Positions 26,934-33,810 of a DNA stretch of 54,570 bases are shown piece after piece. How positions within the stretch are numbered: position 1 is the first letter of the stretch; every line of letters starts with the position of its first letter. A program made the translations under genes and the position numbers. Origin of the DNA: Actinomadura sp. DC4. Lineage in GTDB: Bacteria > Actinomycetota > Actinomycetes > Streptosporangiales > Streptosporangiaceae. The stretch spans positions 1 to 54,570 of the forward strand of contig NZ_JAUEQY010000050.1 of the NCBI RefSeq assembly GCF_030406325.1, given 5' to 3'. Below the pieces are notes generated by a model. The model worked only from the letters and a program-made list of their open reading frames with translations, was not told where the DNA came from and did not search any database.

Positions 26934-26957
26934 GTAGGAGGTAGCGAGCCCTCCTAC
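26934..26957 (+). terminator. Hairpin after the SNase gene
   Basis: GTAGGAGG (26934-26941) and CCTCCTAC (26950-26957) form a perfect eight-bp stem with an eight-base loop, 49 bases after the stop codon. There is no T-tract. The same region carries duplicated GGCTCGGC(A/G)TAGGA phrases at 26876 and 26927. Confidence 0.4.
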
Positions 26958-26980
26958 CGCGCCCACCTGTAACAGCCTTC

Positions 26981-27035
26981 GGTGCGGTGCGGTGCGGTGC
27001 GGTGCGGTGCGGTGCGGTGCGGTGCGGTGCGGTGC
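26981..27035 (+). repeat. (GGTGC)11 pentanucleotide microsatellite
   Basis: Eleven perfect GGTGC units run from 26981 to 27035, followed by one imperfect GGGTGC. Perfect pentanucleotide tracts of this length are rare in bacterial chromosomes. The tract lies between the SNase gene and the GntR/UTRA remnant. Open frames running through it give RCGAV or GAVRC repeats and are not credible proteins. Confidence 0.97.
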
Positions 27036-27157
27036 GGGTGCGGCTCGGGTTGACCGGGCTTCACCCACCGCACGACGTACCTCTGCCTTCTGCACGGCCT
27101 ATGTCCGTGCAGCGCGTCCGGCCGCGTCCAGGACGCATTCGTCCATCCCGACGCCCA

Positions 27158-27472
27158 TCCTTGACCTCGTACGAGCCGCTGGAGGTCATCCAAGGCACTC
27201 CGGTGATGCTGCCCGAGCGCCGGCTGCTGGCCGGCTGTGGCGTGACGGAGCGGATGGCGAGCATCGAGCAGCGCGTGCAGATGGCCACCGAGGTGGTGAC
27301 GGCCCGGCCGGTGACGCAGGCTGAGGCGGATCCGCTCGCCGTCGACGCGGGCACGATCGTCATGGTCATCCAGCGCACGTACTGGACGTCCGAGCCCCCA
27401 GTCGAGATCGCGGACATCATCATCCCCGTCGATCGGTACGAACTGCTCTACGTGATCCCGGTCGAGGGCGAG
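27158..27472 (+). pseudogene. GntR-family regulator remnant (UTRA domain only)
   Basis: The reading frame in this interval gives about 100 residues typical of the effector-binding UTRA domain of GntR/HutC regulators: YEPLEVIQGTPVMLPE, GVTERMASIEQRV, VTARPVTQAEADPLAV, IVMVIQRTYW and VEIADIIIPVDRYELLYVIPVEG. The winged-helix DNA-binding half is missing, and the normal stop after the last strand is lost, so the frame continues antisense into the neighbouring lipoprotein gene. I therefore call it a truncated pseudogene. The upstream microsatellite may mark the break point. Confidence 0.75.
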
Positions 27473-27475
27473 TGG

Positions 27476-27979
27476 CTACCCGCTGCAGCCGCCCTTCTGC
27501 TTCAGGTCGCTCACCATCTTTTCGACCGTTTTGGTGCGGAAGTCGTGCATCGCCTCGTCGGTCGGCACGTACCGCCAGTGCCCGGCCTCATAGACAAACC
27601 GGTACGTGAGCACGACGATGGCCCGGGTCACGCGCACATGCGCCTCGTGGTCGCTGTCCATGCGGACCTTCTCGATCTCGAAGCGGATGCCCGCGCCGGC
27701 GTCGGGGCAGAGCTTGTGCGCGCGGAGGTAGTCGGCCCGGCTGATCGCGCGCTTCGCCGCGGCGTAGTACAGGTCCCAGGCGCCGCCGTAGTCACCGCTG
27801 GAGTAGCTGTCGAACTCCTCGGTTGCCGCGGGGCGTACGGCGGCCTCGGTGCGGGGCTCGCTGGCGGCGGCCGGCGTGGTCGTTGGCGTGGCGCCGGGCG
27901 GCGCGGCGGCGGTGTTGCCCGCCGACGAGCAGGAGGTGAGGGCGAACGCGGCGGCGATGAGGCTGATGGCGATGCGCAT
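27476..27979 (-). CDS. Putative secreted lipoprotein
   Basis: The 167-aa protein has a lipoprotein signal peptide with lipobox LTSC (Cys17), an Ala/Pro/Thr linker, then a domain starting EEFDSYSSGDYGGAWDLYYAAAK. This NTF2/Tim44-like opening recalls DUF4878-type lipoproteins, and the domain continues with strands VRVTRAIVVLTYRFVYEAGHWRYV. It contains two Cys after the lipobox (HKLCPDAG and QKGGCSG). Its stop lies three bases from the end of the antisense GntR remnant. The function is unknown; extracytoplasmic anchoring is well supported. Confidence 0.8.
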   Translation of the reverse strand: MRIAISLIAAAFALTSCSSAGNTAAAPPGATPTTTPAAASEPRTEAAVRPAATEEFDSYSSGDYGGAWDLYYAAAKRAISRADYLRAHKLCPDAGAGIRFEIEKVRMDSDHEAHVRVTRAIVVLTYRFVYEAGHWRYVPTDEAMHDFRTKTVEKMVSDLKQKGGCSG

Positions 27980-28666
27980 GGTGGTGTGACGTGGCCGTCA
28001 CACTCAGGGGTGACCGCTGGGCGTGGCCGGATGCGGCGTCAGCGAGGTCGTAACGTCGACCGGTGTGGCCGTCGACCGGCGCCGGGAAGCCGAGGCGCTT
28101 CGCCATATGGCCATAAGTGATCGCGAAGGCGGCCGGGGCCGACCGTGCTTCACTCACCGCACGGCGTGCCCTTGGCCTTTGTCCTCTGTACGGCCCTGTC
28201 GGTGCCGTGCGTCCAGGAAGCGTTCGCCCACATCTACATAGCGTGCACCTACACAACCCGTGTCCGCGCGACGAGCCTCACGCGACGCGCGCGTCTTGGC
28301 AGTGCACGTCTATACGACGGACGCTGGTGCGCCGGTCGGGGCGTGGCCGGTCGGATGTGGACGCACGTGTGGTGGTAGGACGCCTGCGGTTTGGAGCGTG
28401 GGGTGCGGCACCGCCGGAGGAGGGCTGTATGGCTGCGCGCCATGGAGACGCTTGGCATGCGGGCTGGCGTCGTGGTCGGGCAGCCTGGGCGCGAGATCTG
28501 GTTGAGGCGGCGCCGCCCGCCTCCACGAACCAGGCAAGGGGCGTGAGACCCGGGGCGGGACTAGGGCGGCTGCGTCATCCGCGCTGCGGCGCCTCAGGGG
28601 CCTGGCTCGAAGTCTCCGTTCGTGGCGAGCGCCGCGCAGTAGGACAGCGGGACTTCGAGACAGGTC
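27980..28666. other. Gene-free accessory stretch with a diverged duplicate segment
   Basis: No frame here has credible protein character or a ribosome binding site. Bases 28144-28232 resemble 27055-27148: GACCG-GCTTCAC-CACCGCACG-CGT and, further on, GCGTCCAGGA-GC-TTCG are shared with small indels. The pair of copies brackets the GntR remnant and the lipoprotein gene. The rest (28233-28666) shows nothing I can assign. Confidence 0.5.
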
Positions 28667-29029
28667 CTAGTAGACGAGGGCCTGGACGCCTTCGGTGGTG
28701 ATCTCCTCGACGAAGGTCGGAGCGCCGGCGATGCGGATGCCCGGTAGGACCTCATCGTCGGTGATGTCCCGGCGGGCCGCGCACTGGGTGCAGACCGTGA
28801 CCTTGGCCGAAGACAGGACGATGCCGAGCAGATCCTCAAGCGGCGTCGCGTGCGGGAGCGTGAACTCCTTCGCGCGGCCGGGGAGGGCGAACCAAGACGA
28901 CTCACCGGTCAGCCAGAGGGACACCTCTACGCCGCTCGCCACCGCCGCAGCCGCGACCGTGAAGGCCTGGTTGCACCGTTCGGGCGACTCTGCGCCCGCC
29001 GTCACCTTGATCACGAGTGATCGTGTCAT
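28667..29029 (-). CDS. DsrE-family protein
   Basis: The 120-aa protein (MTRSLVIKVTAGAESPERC) has the DsrE alpha/beta fold pattern, with SGVEVSLWLTGESSWFALPGRA, a VTVCTQCAARRDI Cys pair and a C-terminal GVQALVY. The CxxC in CTQCAARR is conserved in the actinobacterial subgroup I know and could carry sulfur or bind a ligand. ATG 29029 is chosen; an upstream GTG adds three residues. Its start is ten bases after the stop of the GIDE-domain gene, so both are likely one operon. Confidence 0.88.
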   Translation of the reverse strand: MTRSLVIKVTAGAESPERCNQAFTVAAAAVASGVEVSLWLTGESSWFALPGRAKEFTLPHATPLEDLLGIVLSSAKVTVCTQCAARRDITDDEVLPGIRIAGAPTFVEEITTEGVQALVY

Positions 29030-29039
29030 ATCCGGCACA

Positions 29040-29693
29040 CTAGTCCTGTACGCCGACGGCTTGCACGGCCGGTGTGCGGGACACGATGAACGGCTGCATC
29101 GTGGGCTTGCCGATCACCAGGTCACCGAGTTCCGTGCGGGTCTGACCGACCACGTACAGCGGATCGTCGGCGGTCACGACATGCTCTTCGACGATGAAGC
29201 CCAGGGTGCGCTCGCGATGCCGGGGGCGAAGGCGTCCGCCGAGCATCGCGGCCAGGCGGATTGCCAGCGGGCCGGACGGGCTGTCCTCGAAGGCGCTGAA
29301 GGCCGGCTCTCCGAGCTCGAACTTCGCGCCCCGCGCGTCGACGCGTACGGCGACGGTTTCGCCCGTGACGTACAGCGGGCCGCTCAGCTGCTCGGCCGCC
29401 TTGGTGTTCCGGACCACCTTCGTCGGCCCGAGCGGGCCCGGCCGCCAGGCGTGGTACTGCTCGAAGACGGTCAGGGCGTACCAGACACAGGATCGGCCCG
29501 AGAAGGGCGCGACGATGAGCCCGGCCGGACCCGCGGTGGCGCGTCCGCTGACTTCACGTAGGCCCGTGGTGGCGTCCGTGACGGGTTCGGCCTTGTGGAT
29601 GGCCCGTCGCCGTCGTGCCGTGCCGACCCTCTTCGACACCGCCCCGGCGCCCGCCTCTACACCGGCGGCCAGCAAAGTCATCAGCGCGTACAC
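29040..29693 (-). CDS. GIDE-domain membrane protein (E3-ligase-like, no RING)
   Basis: The 217-aa protein has an N-terminal hydrophobic segment (VYALMTLLAAGVEAGAGAV), a basic stretch, and a GIDE-type domain including GLIVAPFSGRSCVWYALTVFEQY, the part shared with eukaryotic mitochondrial MUL1/GIDE proteins. No RING finger is present, so ubiquitin-ligase activity is not implied. GTG 29693 is chosen because a perfect AAGGAGG lies six bases upstream; a longer frame from 29813 would begin in the divergent promoter region. It is upstream of and probably co-transcribed with dsrE. Confidence 0.8.
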   Translation of the reverse strand: MYALMTLLAAGVEAGAGAVSKRVGTARRRRAIHKAEPVTDATTGLREVSGRATAGPAGLIVAPFSGRSCVWYALTVFEQYHAWRPGPLGPTKVVRNTKAAEQLSGPLYVTGETVAVRVDARGAKFELGEPAFSAFEDSPSGPLAIRLAAMLGGRLRPRHRERTLGFIVEEHVVTADDPLYVVGQTRTELGDLVIGKPTMQPFIVSRTPAVQAVGVQD

Positions 29694-29815
29694 CCGCGTC
29701 CTCCTTGACCCTAGGAAGATCAGACGTGGCGGCGGCCCCATCGGTTCACCCTTAACGCCCTTGATCACAAGCGCGATCAGGCTATCGCGACGAAACCCGA
29801 CTACGCTGGCCATAC

Positions 29816-30301
29816 ATGGAGCCTGAGCTGCATCCCGACCTTGAGCCGCTGAAATTCCTCCTCGGAGACTGGGAGGGTGCCGGCGTCGGCGGTTACCCGA
29901 CCATCGAGAGCTTCCGCTTCGGGCAGGAGATCTCGTTCAGCCACATCGGCAAGCCGTACCTCATCTACACCAGCCGTACGTGGCGCCTCGACGACGAGGG
30001 CAACCTCGGCCTGCCGCTGGCCCGCGAGAGCGGCTACTGGCGCCCTTCGGCGGAAGGCCGGGTCGAGCTCGTGCTCGCGCACCCGACCGGGATCGCCGAG
30101 ATCTACATCGGCGAGGTGACCGGCACCCGTGTCGAGCTGCAGAGCGACGTCGTCGCGCGTACGGAGACGGCCAAGGAGTACACCGCGGGACGCCGCCTGT
30201 ACGGCCTGATCGGCGAGGACCTCGGCTACGCGTACGACATGGCCGCCGAGGGCCAGGGCCTGCAATCGCATCTGTCCGCACAACTGAAGCGCGTGGCCTA
30301 G
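29816..30301 (+). CDS. Nitrobindin-family heme-binding beta-barrel protein
   Basis: The 161-aa protein contains the FABP-like signature LGDWEGAGVGGYPTI near residue 16-30, a GKPYLIYTSRTW strand and, near the C-terminus, His152 in LQSHLSAQLKR, the heme-iron ligand of nitrobindins. These all-beta cytoplasmic proteins bind ferric heme and react with NO or peroxynitrite. TACGCT (29802-29807) lies eight bases before the ATG and no ribosome binding site is seen, so a leaderless mRNA is likely. It is divergent from the GIDE gene. Confidence 0.9.
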   Translation: MEPELHPDLEPLKFLLGDWEGAGVGGYPTIESFRFGQEISFSHIGKPYLIYTSRTWRLDDEGNLGLPLARESGYWRPSAEGRVELVLAHPTGIAEIYIGEVTGTRVELQSDVVARTETAKEYTAGRRLYGLIGEDLGYAYDMAAEGQGLQSHLSAQLKRVA

Positions 30302-30763
30302 TACACCCCCTGAAGACACTCGCCGGGCCGGTTCACAGACGGTGGACGGCCCGCGCGGGGAAGACTTTCTCGAAGTGGCCGATGCCTCTGAGCCGCGGAT
30401 TCGAGGCGGAGGCTCGCCGAGACGTACGGCATCGGGACGATACGGCCGTACGGGCGGCGCGCCTCGACGGGGTCATCGCGACGGCGCGGTTGAGGCACGT
30501 ACGCGACCGGCCCGGCGGTCGCGGAGTCCTGAGTCCTGCACCGCGTACGCGGCCGGCTCGGCCGGCCCCGCCGGCAGACCGACCCCCAGAAGGATGGGGT
30601 GGCCGACGAGGGCGACGACCTGAGACGCCTGGGTAGGGACGGCGGGACTCGATACGGGGCCTGGCGCCGACGATGTCCCGGCCGGTGCGGGAGATCATGA
30701 AGGGGGCTTCGGGCGGTTGCGGAAAACGGGCTCCGCGTCGGCGAAGACACCGGAGATCCGAGG

Positions 30764-30984
30764 CCTGGACGTGGGGCGACCCTGGGTGTGAGACACCCCA
30801 GCGTGAGAGGACTCCGGGTGCGAGAGGACCGCGGGGGTGAAAAGGCCCCGGATGTGAGAACACCCCGGCGTGGGACGACCTCGGGCGTCAGGCAATCCCC
30901 GGCGTGAGACGACCCGCTCGGCATGAGGTACCCCGGCATGAGGCGACTCCCGTGTGAGACGTCCCCTGGGCATAAGACGACCCC
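30764..30984. repeat. Degenerate ~17-bp minisatellite
   Basis: About thirteen imperfect head-to-tail units with consensus CCGGGYGTGAGACGACC run through this interval, with unit length varying from 15 to 18 bases. Unit divergence is high, which suggests an old array. The length variation destroys any constant reading frame, so it is unlikely to encode a repeat protein. Confidence 0.75.
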
Positions 30985-31039
30985 CGGGCTGTTCCTGCCG
31001 TGGCAGGGGCCGACAGGACTGGGTCGGCCGGCCCGGGGG

Positions 31040-31192
31040 TCGGGTGTCTGCCTGGTACTCGCCGGTCGCGTCCTCGACCGGTTGCCTACCCTCGTAAGAA
31101 AAAGGAGGCGAAGGCGGGACGGCGACTAGCGGACAGCCACCTCACGAGTCCTCGTACTATGCATACTTCAGGACCACCTCCTTTCGCGCGTA
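31040..31192 (-). ncRNA. Predicted structured leader/small RNA with micro-ORF
   Basis: A minus-strand transcript predicted to start near 31192 would contain a 14-nt extended Shine-Dalgarno sequence (31171-31184), a 12-codon ORF (31126-31164), a CCTCCTTTTTC anti-SD mimic (31098-31108) and a CGGTCG hairpin at 31067-31084. AAAGGAGG and CCTCCTTT can pair over about 65 bases, followed by U residues, which would make an SD-sequestering or terminator-like fold. No conventional gene follows downstream. The 3' boundary is a guess. Confidence 0.4.
31126..31164 (-). CDS. 12-codon micro-ORF behind an extended Shine-Dalgarno site
   Basis: ATG 31164 opens MHSTRTREVAVR, ending at TAG 31126. The upstream sequence AAAGGAGGTGGTCC (31171-31184) can pair with 14 consecutive bases of the 16S rRNA 3' end with a single G-U wobble, and ends six bases before the ATG; its GGAGG core is twelve bases away. 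An overlapping six-codon GTG frame is also possible. This suggests a leader peptide or a ribosome-binding decoy. No product function is claimed. Confidence 0.4.
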   Translation of the reverse strand: MHSTRTREVAVR

Positions 31193-31198
31193 ACCCGC

Positions 31199-31227
31199 AC
31201 GTTAGATCAGCTCGCGCGACGAGGCAA
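31199..31227 (-). promoter_or_regulatory. Predicted promoter of the minus-strand leader
   Basis: On the minus strand TTGCCT (31227-31222) is followed after exactly 17 bases by TAACGT (31204-31199). Initiation would fall near 31192, just upstream of the extended Shine-Dalgarno sequence. The promoter is divergent from that of the Fur-family gene. Confidence 0.45.
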
Positions 31228-31307
31228 GTAACTTTTTCCGGACCGGCCGCAGGCCGGGCGTGAACCAGCGGCCCGCAAGACGTCCCCCAGGCCACCGGGC
31301 AGCGGCA

Positions 31308-31313
31308 TAAAAT
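31308..31313 (+). promoter_or_regulatory. -10 element of the Fur-family gene
   Basis: TAAAAT (31308-31313) lies seven bases before GTG 31321. Expected initiation at or next to the GTG implies a leaderless transcript. No good -35 hexamer is visible, so activation or an extended element may be involved. Confidence 0.5.
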
Positions 31314-31320
31314 CGGTCCC

Positions 31321-31734
31321 GTGACGGAACCCTGGCATGAGGAGCTGCGGGCGCGGGGCTACCGCGTGACACCCCAGCGGCAGCTCGTGCTGGAGGCGGT
31401 GACCGCGCTGCGTCACGCGACCCCCGAGGAGATCTGCGCCGAGGTTCAGCGGACCGCTCGCGGTGTCAACATCTCCACCATCTACCGCACCCTCGAGCTG
31501 CTCGAACAGCTCGACATGGTCAAGCACACCCATCTCGGTCACAAGCCGCCGACGTACCATCTCGCCGCCGAGGCCGAGCACGTGCATCTGGTCTGCCGGG
31601 TCTGCGGCGAGGTGTACGACGTCAGCCCGGACGTCGCGGACGGCCTCGTCAGCGCTCTCGAACGTGACCACGGCTTCGAGACCGACGTGCAGCACCTCAC
31701 CGTCTACGGACGTTGCCGGAACTGCCGGAAGTAG
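31321..31734 (+). CDS. Fur-family metalloregulator (Nur-like)
   Basis: The 137-aa protein has the Fur winged helix (YRVTPQRQLVLEAVTAL, NISTIYRTLELLEQLDMV) and a dimerisation domain with AEHVHLVCRVCGEVYD and a C-terminal CRNCRK, so the four-Cys structural zinc site is complete. His residues at 32, 69, 71, 87, 89 and 125 match, with an offset of one, the His positions I remember for the nickel-dependent regulator Nur of Streptomyces. Peroxide- or zinc-sensing members remain possible. The neighbouring ygfZ and dtd genes resemble the Streptomyces gene neighbourhood I recall. Confidence 0.85.
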   Translation: MTEPWHEELRARGYRVTPQRQLVLEAVTALRHATPEEICAEVQRTARGVNISTIYRTLELLEQLDMVKHTHLGHKPPTYHLAAEAEHVHLVCRVCGEVYDVSPDVADGLVSALERDHGFETDVQHLTVYGRCRNCRK

Positions 31735-31744
31735 TCTTGCGGGT

Positions 31745-32707
31745 ATGGACAGCCCGCTGCTCAGCACCCCCGGTGCCGTACCCGCCGATTCGCCCGACGC
31801 CGAGGTCGCGGCGCACTACGGCGAACCCTCCGCCGAGCAGCGCGCGCTCGCCGAAGGCAGTGCGGTGGTCGACCGGAGCAACCGCGGGGTCGTACGCGTC
31901 GGCGGCGCCGACCGGCTGCGGTTCCTGCACAGTCTCACCAGCCAGCATCTGGAGGGGCTGATGCCGAAGACCCCCGCCGAGGCCCTGCTGCTCAGCCCCA
32001 ACGGCCACGTCGAGCACCACCTCAGCCTGGTCGACGACGGCGAGGCCGTCTGGGCGCACGTCGAGCCCGGCAAGGCGCAGGAACTGGCCGAGTTCCTCGA
32101 CCGCATGCGTTTCCTCCTGCGCGTCGAGGTCACCGACGAGTCCGAGTCGTACGCCGTCGTGACCCTCAGCGGCGCCGAGGCCCCCGAGGGCGCGCTCGTG
32201 ACGACCGACGGGCTGATCGTGGCGCGCAAGGAGCTCGAGCGCGACTGGAACGCCCGCCTCGCCGGGCTCTGGGCGTACGAGGCGCTGCGCATCGCGGCGC
32301 ACCGGCCGCGGCTCGGGCTGGACACCGACCACCGGACCATCCCGCACGAGGCCGGCTGGATCGACGTCGCCGTCCACCTCGACAAGGGCTGTTACCGCGG
32401 CCAGGAGACGGTCGCCCGCGTGCAGAACCTCGGCCGTCCGCCGCGGCGGCTCGTCTTCCTCCACCTCGACGGCAGTGTCGACCATCTGCCCGCGCACGGC
32501 GACCCCATCGAGCTCGGCGGCCGTACGGTCGGGTTCGTCGGCTCGGCCGCCCGCCACTACGAGCTCGGGCCGATCGGGCTCGGGATGATCAAACGCAATA
32601 CGCCGGTCGAGGAGGCCCTTCTGGCGGGTGGGGTGGCCGCGTCTCAGGAGGTCATCGTGTCCCCGGATACCGGATCTACCGTCAAGATCGACCTACGTCG
32701 CCGATAA
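31745..32707 (+). CDS. ygfZ: Folate-binding YgfZ/GcvT-like protein
   Basis: The 320-aa protein carries the YgfZ signature KGCYRGQETVARVQN (about residues 217-231) and the GcvT-like fold (DRLRFLHSLTSQHLEGL near the N-terminus). YgfZ uses tetrahydrofolate to support assembly or repair of iron-sulfur enzymes. ATG 31745 is ten bases after the regulator's stop; TAGTCT lies eight bases upstream and there is no ribosome binding site, so it could also be initiated leaderlessly. A longer upstream extension of the frame overlaps the Fur gene and is rejected. Confidence 0.92.
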   Translation: MDSPLLSTPGAVPADSPDAEVAAHYGEPSAEQRALAEGSAVVDRSNRGVVRVGGADRLRFLHSLTSQHLEGLMPKTPAEALLLSPNGHVEHHLSLVDDGEAVWAHVEPGKAQELAEFLDRMRFLLRVEVTDESESYAVVTLSGAEAPEGALVTTDGLIVARKELERDWNARLAGLWAYEALRIAAHRPRLGLDTDHRTIPHEAGWIDVAVHLDKGCYRGQETVARVQNLGRPPRRLVFLHLDGSVDHLPAHGDPIELGGRTVGFVGSAARHYELGPIGLGMIKRNTPVEEALLAGGVAASQEVIVSPDTGSTVKIDLRRR

Positions 32708-32820
32708 TGCGATAAAGCGTCAGGCAAACAAGATCATAACGGGCGGCGCACATGGGAAGGTTCTCTCCGTCGGATGGTGCACCCGAGGGAGCACCAGGTA
32801 CCTCGGCGAGGAAAGGGAAC

Positions 32821-33276
32821 ATGGGGCGACGGCGGCGTCGGTGGAGGGAGCCCGTCTACATCTGGTGGGGTGCCATCGCCGTGTTAATGATCGCGGCGGT
32901 GTTCTTCGGCGCCTGGCGGCTGGCGCTGCTCGGGGTGGCGGCATGGTGCCTGTACGAGTTCTCGCTCAACCCGACGGTGTGCCGGGTCATGACGCGGCAG
33001 GGGTTCGCCTGCCACGAGCCCGTACGCGGCCGGCTGTTCGCCTGCTCGGCGGCGCACCAGAGGGTCAAGAACGACGCCGTGTGGCGTTCGTTCGGCCTGC
33101 CGAACCCCTTCAGCCGTGCCACGTCCCATGATCCGAACCGCGACACCGGGGTGGTCGTCTACTCGCCCGCCGTACGCGCGCGGCTGGCGCAGAACGACCG
33201 GATCGTGCTGACGGTGGCCGGGGTGGCCAGCGTGCTGGCGATCCTCGTCGCCGTAGTGGGGATCGTCGGCTCCTGA
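32821..33276 (+). CDS. Small multi-pass membrane protein
   Basis: This 151-aa protein starts with MGRRRRRWREPVYIWW. Two close hydrophobic helices (about 15-50), a Cys-containing soluble loop (NPTVCRVMTRQGFACHEPVRGRLFACSAAHQR) and a C-terminal helix (about 125-150) follow. ATG 32821 has GGAAAGGGAAC directly upstream; an ATG at 32752 is less likely. I do not know the family. The loop Cys and His residues might bind a metal, but no standard motif is complete. Its stop is three bases from the 3' end of convergent dtd. Confidence 0.65.
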   Translation: MGRRRRRWREPVYIWWGAIAVLMIAAVFFGAWRLALLGVAAWCLYEFSLNPTVCRVMTRQGFACHEPVRGRLFACSAAHQRVKNDAVWRSFGLPNPFSRATSHDPNRDTGVVVYSPAVRARLAQNDRIVLTVAGVASVLAILVAVVGIVGS

Positions 33277-33279
33277 CCC

Positions 33280-33711
33280 TCACACGTCGACGATCAGGGT
33301 GATGGGGCCGTCGTTGACGAGTGAGACCTTCATGTCGGCGCCGAACCGGCCCGTCTCGACCTTGGCGCCCAGGCGCCGCAGGGCCGCGACGACCTCCTCG
33401 ACGAGCGGCTCGGCGACCGGACCGGGCGCGGCGGCGATCCAGGACGGCCGCCGGCCCTTGCGGGTGTCGCCGTACAGCGTGAACTGGCTGATCACCAGGA
33501 GGGGCGCGCCGAGGTCGGAGCAGGACGCCTCGGTCGCGCCCTCGAACACGCGCAGCCCCCAGAGCTTGGCGGCCAGCCGGGCCGCCTTCTCGGGGGTGTC
33601 GTCGTGGGTCACCCCCACGAGGGCCAGCAGGCCCGGCTCGGAGATCGCGCCCACGACCTGACCGTCGACGGAGACGCTCGCCTGGCTCACCCGCTGGACC
33701 ACTGCTCGCAC
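33280..33711 (-). CDS. dtd: D-aminoacyl-tRNA deacylase
   Basis: The 143-aa protein is a full-length DTD: it starts [17 protein letters not shown], has the [16 protein letters not shown] motif (about 74-89) and the Gly-cisPro loop [11 protein letters not shown] at the end. It hydrolyses D-aminoacyl-tRNAs and mischarged glycyl-tRNAs in the cytoplasm. The gene converges on the small membrane protein and is divergent from the BKACE gene. Its grouping with AlaX at 41190 reflects a general translation quality-control theme, not an operon. Confidence 0.97.
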   Translation of the reverse strand: MRAVVQRVSQASVSVDGQVVGAISEPGLLALVGVTHDDTPEKAARLAAKLWGLRVFEGATEASCSDLGAPLLVISQFTLYGDTRKGRRPSWIAAAPGPVAEPLVEEVVAALRRLGAKVETGRFGADMKVSLVNDGPITLIVDV

Positions 33712-33810
33712 GAGACCGCATTCTGCCGTATCGGCCGCCGCGTCCGCTCGCCGCGATATTTACGAAGATCTTATCGCCAAACAGGTCATTCGCTTGAAAT
33801 CATGTCGTAC

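Larger units (their letters stand above)
30302..31320. other. One-kb region without a conventional gene
   Basis: No plus- or minus-strand frame of conventional length has a ribosome binding site, conserved motif or sensible composition. From 30302 to 30763 I see nothing definable. Bases 30764-30984 hold a 17-bp minisatellite. Bases 30985-31230 hold several hairpins, including CCTGCC-GT-GGCAGG at 30997-31010 and CGGTCG/CGACCG at 31067-31084, together with the minus-strand leader described separately. Bases 31300-31320 contain the promoter of the Fur-family gene. Confidence 0.6.

Noticed and set aside
26987-28120. A 377-codon frame through the GGTGC tract
   Set aside because: Only its middle (27158-27472) is protein-like; the rest is microsatellite and antisense of the lipoprotein gene. 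I annotated the middle as a GntR remnant.
30764-30984. CRISPR array
   Set aside because: Units are 15-18 bases and directly adjacent with no unique spacers, and no cas gene is nearby.
31171-31184. Plus-strand similarity to the 3' end of 16S rRNA
   Set aside because: The match is only 14 bases and has no flanking rRNA sequence; it is explained by an extended Shine-Dalgarno sequence on the other strand.
31243-31257. CCGGCC-GCA-GGCCGG hairpin as a terminator
   Set aside because: The T-run lies 5' of the stem on the plus strand, and on the minus strand the stem is followed by A residues, so it is not rho-independent.
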